In this document: positions 60,266 to 64,000 of the stretch, in pieces
Layout of the letters: each line of letters begins with the position of its first letter
Position numbering within the stretch: position 1 is the stretch's first letter
NCBI GenBank assembly: GCA_037576195.1
Contig: CM075101.1
Location: 1,240,001-1,304,000 of the forward strand
Reading direction: 5' to 3'
Length of the DNA: 64,000 nt
DNA from: Phytoseiulus persimilis
Lineage: Eukaryota; Arthropoda; Arachnida; Mesostigmata; Phytoseiidae
Notes under the pieces: model-generated
What the model saw: the letters and a program-made list of their open reading frames with translations, nothing else
Databases searched by the model: none
Told to the model about the DNA's origin: nothing
Translations under genes and position numbers: made by a program

Positions 60266-63168
60266 GCAACAGCAGCAGCAGCAACAGCAACAAATTGATG
60301 TGAGTATCGGCAAAAATATGATTCGACGTGTGGAGGAACGATTCCGCGAAAACCTAGCTACTAACATACTCCGCTCTTTCAGGTTTCGGTAGCACACTCT
60401 CAGCAGATACTCAGTACCGGCAACCAAACAGTTAACATTGGTCAACCGCAAATTTCCTTGCAAGCTTTCAGTCCCTTCACGAATGGGCTCTCTTGGACGT
60501 CTGGTCAGCTGCAGGGGAATCAGGTCCTTCAACCCTCAATATTTATCCGTAATCCATCAGACGGAAGCATTTACATCCATAATCCAGCACCCTCGAACCA
60601 GCAGCAGCAGCAGAGTCCACTCGCTCAATCGATAACCCTACAAACTCGGTCTTCAGTGGTTCGTATTTGAATGACGGCGGAAAATGAGGTTCTTAGATTG
60701 CGTTCTGCCTGATCCACAATTCGTTAGAGGGACGACTTCATCCCCAGGCGACACCTCCGGCTGCTCAAGGAGTTGCGAATTCTGGCGCCATGAACATGGT
60801 AGCGAACGTCCAGTCTGGAGGCTCACCGATGAATCAGCCGTCGACTCAGCCTCAACACTCGACCAGCAACCAGGCACTGTTGGCGAGTCGAGTTTCGATG
60901 ACCCCACCTGTCTCATCGGCGAGCAGCAATGCCATTGTGACGACCACTCCTAGTGTGGACACTCCAGCCACACCATTGGTATCAAATAGTTCCTCAACTC
61001 AATCGGTGAGTCTTTCGTCCTCCGACCCTTAAGTTTGAGCTCGCTTGTTCCGGTTGCTTACCATGCCTTGGTTTTGTACTAGATTGGACCCAAAGAAGCT
61101 CCTCGTCTAACGCCTGGACCATGGAATCATCCTCAGCCGTTCAGACTTTCTCGGCCGCCGCCCCCCCCAATCGTAAGCTCATTTGATATCGAGAAGTGAT
61201 TCTTAGATGTGAGTCTCTCTTGGGGAGACAGCCATCAGCTTAAATTCCGTTCCAGCAACCGGTTGGATTGAAAGTAACGATGATGCCTCGCGGGGTTCGA
61301 GGCATCATACCCCGGCCGCCACGTCACACGTCTTTGAACACGACCGAGCCAGCGAAAAACAAATGCAGCGAGATGAAAGCGTTCGAAAGTCCCGCATCCC
61401 GCTGTGCTGCCTATGATTTCAGTGAGGAGTCGTCGGACTCGACTCCGGTGAGCGGCATTCTCTGGAAACCGATTCGAGTGTGGAGAGATATAAGACTGTA
61501 AGCCTCCACTGGGGTTCACGACATTTATCGATATTTGTTTCGCAGCCGTTGTCCAAATTCCTTCTGAAGACCGTTAAATCCAGTGCTGGGGAGCCGCAAC
61601 AAGAGAACACGCTCGCCGAAAAAGCAGAACAACGCCTAGTATCAACGGTCACGCCCGCAGAGATTCTGCCGAAACCGGTCGTCGCAGCGGTTCCAGCGGT
61701 GAGGCATTGAGAATGAAGTGAAATCTGAACTTGGAGAATACAACTTATATACATATACCTTTCTCATGTGTGGCTTCGGTATTCACAGGCTAGCATTCCC
61801 GATGTATCCGAAAATGGTGGATCGACTTCACCGGCAATCGCAGCGACATTCCCCTCTGAAAATGGAGATATCCCGGAGTCGCATGAAGAAGCATCTGAGA
61901 TTCTCACGCATATAGTGGAAGGTACGAGACAATGTGCCTGAGGTATCCATCGCCGAGGGAACGTGATAGGTTTCGGTTCTACATGACGAGTTTAGACTAG
62001 CCAACTAAAAAACTCTTTGTAGGTTTCGTGATCCGAGAGGGACCGGTGCCTTTCCCGGTGACTCGGACCGCACTGCTGAATGAAATCCTTGCTCGCGAAC
62101 AAATGTTCATGCAGAATATTAAGGAGAGGAAGCGGAAACATCAATCAGCTGTTGCTGCGTCGAACGCGAGGAAGCCAGGGAGCTTCAATAAGAGCACACA
62201 CGCGAGTGGCACTGGGAAGGATCGTCAACCGAAAGGCGCGTCAGCGTCGATCACTGAAACAAGCGGGACGAGCCCGATAATGAATGCGAATAACGAAACG
62301 AGTCAAATTGTTTTAAAAACATCGATGAAAGCAGAGAATGAAGTGGAGTCCCCGAGGACTGAACTACTGAGCAAGACACAAAATCTTGCGTCGTCGAACC
62401 AAGGGAAAGAAGGCAGCGAAGACGAGGACACAGCCAGCGTGGCATCAGTCGTCGACAACGATATGAATTCCAAGAATTCTGGCCTCAATATCTCACCGCC
62501 AGCCGGCTCCTCGCAGTCGAAAAATGACGTGGCGGCAAGCATTGAGCGGGTCGCGAAAAATAAGCCGAATCTCAAAGATGATGACACGAGGAGAATCGTT
62601 CAATCTCCGCTGGAGCCCACAAGTATCGGAGGAACGTACAAAGGTTGCTACACCTACGTCAGCGGCAACACTGACCGGAATGCTTTCCCGAACATTGTCA
62701 GCAGCAATAACGAGCCTCAGGAGGAGGAGACGAATCCTGGCAACCCCACAACTACAGCAGCTGTCCTGGTAAGTTCTGTGAAACTAATTCGAGCACGCCC
62801 CGCCGAAATCTGGTCATCATTGCGAAAAAATCAGCGGATCTATCTCGTGATTTCAGAGTCAGCAAAGAACGATCAGTCCCATTGAGAAGAGAGTGATGGA
62901 GTCGCCCAGTGAAGGCCTCGCTCCGGAGTCAAGCTCGTTCTCGACCAGAAACCCCTTGATTTGGACGGTGCAGGAAGTTTTCGAATTCATCAAGACTATT
63001 CCGGGCTGTGCCATGTATGCTGAGGAGTTCCGTAGTCAGGAAATCGACGGAGAAGCAATGTTGTTTCTCAAGGTTGAGCACCTCATGACGCGTCTGAACA
63101 TAAAACTAGGGCCCGCGGCAAAGATCTGCGCTCGCTTGAAACAACTTCAAGCAGAAGTTTCAGCTTGA
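59090..63168 (+). CDS. ph: Polyhomeotic (PRC1 subunit), twelve exons, no FCS finger seen
   Basis: Exons: 59090-59129, 59227-59300, 59446-59592, 59691-60299, 60383-60655, 60748-61005, 61083-61172, 61256-61447, 61546-61698, 61789-61921, 62023-62768, 62857-63168. They join in frame to 1008 residues. Polyhomeotic is a nuclear Polycomb Repressive Complex 1 subunit whose SAM domain polymerises to compact chromatin. Visible: a Gln-rich first third with about 20 consecutive Gln (about 269-288); a ph-like SIFIRNPSDGSIYIHNP block; HD1 at about 650-671 (ILTHIVEG, then FVIREGPVPFPVTR), joined across intron 10; and a C-terminal SAM domain at about 939-1003 (EEFRSQEIDGEAMLFLK, LNIKLGPAAKICARL). The Cys4 FCS zinc finger expected between HD1 and SAM is absent: exon 11 has one Cys, and HD1 runs into a basic KERKRKH stretch. 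Weakest splice calls: the donor after exon 5 (GTGGTT) and the acceptor of exon 4. Further 5' exons are possible. Confidence 0.88.
60234..60293 (+). repeat. Mixed CAG/CAA polyglutamine tract in ph
   Basis: Twenty Gln codons (CAG and CAA mixed) sit near the 3' end of exon 4. Codon mixing lowers slippage compared with a pure CAG run. Long Gln tracts are common in ph proteins of arthropods. Confidence 0.95.
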
Positions 63169-64000
63169 GAGGAATTTCTCTAGTACGACCATTTCTTCAG
63201 CTGCAGTGTTCCTGATTTCGGCATGCCAGGCTCGCGGAGTCGAACTCGGTGATCAGAGTCAATAATTTCAAACATCATTTATCGAGAAGGCATCGAACCT
63301 TATGGGAATGATGCGTTGATGGGCTGACGAGGCTTGGGGAAACGGCCTCTAGCGACGGGACTTGCTGGCCCTAGGACCCGAAATATCACTCCAAGAGAGT
63401 GCCGAATCTCCTCGAGATTACGAGACGCTCATTTTCGCTGTTCCACATTTATTCGGCGCACAATATTTTACATTCTTGAGTTCCCGGACATCACCCTCTG
63501 AAATCGTCTGACATCGGAGTCTGGAATCGTAGTCATCAGGTTTCTCCCTCTTCTGCTGCGGTTGGTGATAGTGGTAAGACCGCTAACCTACTTTCGACAA
63601 TCGGCGTGAGGTATTAGGTCCGACTGAGTAAATGAATAGTATTTTGTCAGCCCTGCAGTAGGGAGGTGATCTTGAGCGAGGAATGCAGCTGTCGTACTCA
63701 TTCAGTGGACCTGCAGGCACCGACCTCAGCTGCGGAGCCGATTCGGGGTGGGGGAGAAATGTTTGTGACGAGTCAAAATATCACCCTGCTATCCAGACTC
63801 TAGACCGGTTGCGATGTAAGCGGCGGTGAAAGGCCGCGTCGGCATGCGAAACGCACGCGCGGGCGACCCCAGGAATGAAGTCTTGCGAGACGAACACGCT
63901 CTTCCGACGAACTATTGACCACCGTTGATGGAGCTCGATTGTGGCTACGTCAAACAGACTGCGGCTGTGGTGTTCTAGGAACGACTGACTTCGATGAAAG
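63169..64000. other. 3' flank of ph
   Basis: I see no coding segment. It presumably includes the ph 3' UTR, but no clear AATAAA follows within the first 200 bp. Confidence 0.35.

Overview
The window is nuclear DNA from an animal, most likely an arthropod. It contains spliced genes with GT-AG introns (mostly about 60-590 nt), an animal mitochondrial carrier, a monoacylglycerol acyltransferase, a Polycomb-group polyhomeotic gene whose SAM domain looks closer to vertebrate PHC than to fly ph, and arthropod-type copia, R1-clade, CR1/L2-like, Tc1 and mariner elements. Short introns and about 50% GC suggest a fairly compact genome, possibly a parasitiform mite or similar chelicerate. That placement is inference only.

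Layout. 1-15172: I recognise no gene; it holds a 16-base G run and one possible Helitron-like terminus. 15173-17461 (-): a five-exon SLC25A34/35-type mitochondrial carrier. 17.9-20.7 kb: a hAT-like end with an inverted repeat, then a decayed R1-clade LINE. 20.9-25.5 kb: a Helitron-like element (minus strand) that carries two arrays of a 45-bp minisatellite, each with the same leader. 25.6-26.5 kb: a broken ORF relic interrupted by a nearly intact copia retrotransposon (26473-30840), which has 122-bp LTRs, a 5-bp target duplication and one nonsense codon. 31-39 kb: a graveyard of inverted-repeat elements, including a TA-flanked element with mariner-like ends that holds a CR1/L2-like RT fragment, a mariner helix-turn-helix scrap, AACCGC-rich clusters and degenerate copies of the minisatellite. 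40.4-52.5 kb: a large head-to-head locus of the same 45-bp minisatellite around a near-perfect palindrome at 41.48 kb, with a 5'-truncated R1-like LINE inserted at 47.2-49.65 kb. 54.17-54.66 kb: a dead Tc1 transposase. 56411-57643 (+): a three-exon MOGAT/DGAT2-family enzyme with a poly(A) signal. 59090-63168 (+): a twelve-exon polyhomeotic gene with HD1 and SAM domains but no visible FCS zinc finger.

The three host genes are unrelated in function (mitochondrial transport, ER lipid synthesis, chromatin silencing), and nothing suggests co-regulation. The notable theme is the 45-bp family. Its arrays, shared leader and Helitron-like termini occur in both orientations, as tandem and head-to-head copies and as dispersed degenerate relics. 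This fits a rolling-circle transposon family that carries and spreads a satellite. All splice sites and homologies were read by eye, with no searches run, and array lengths depend on correct assembly.
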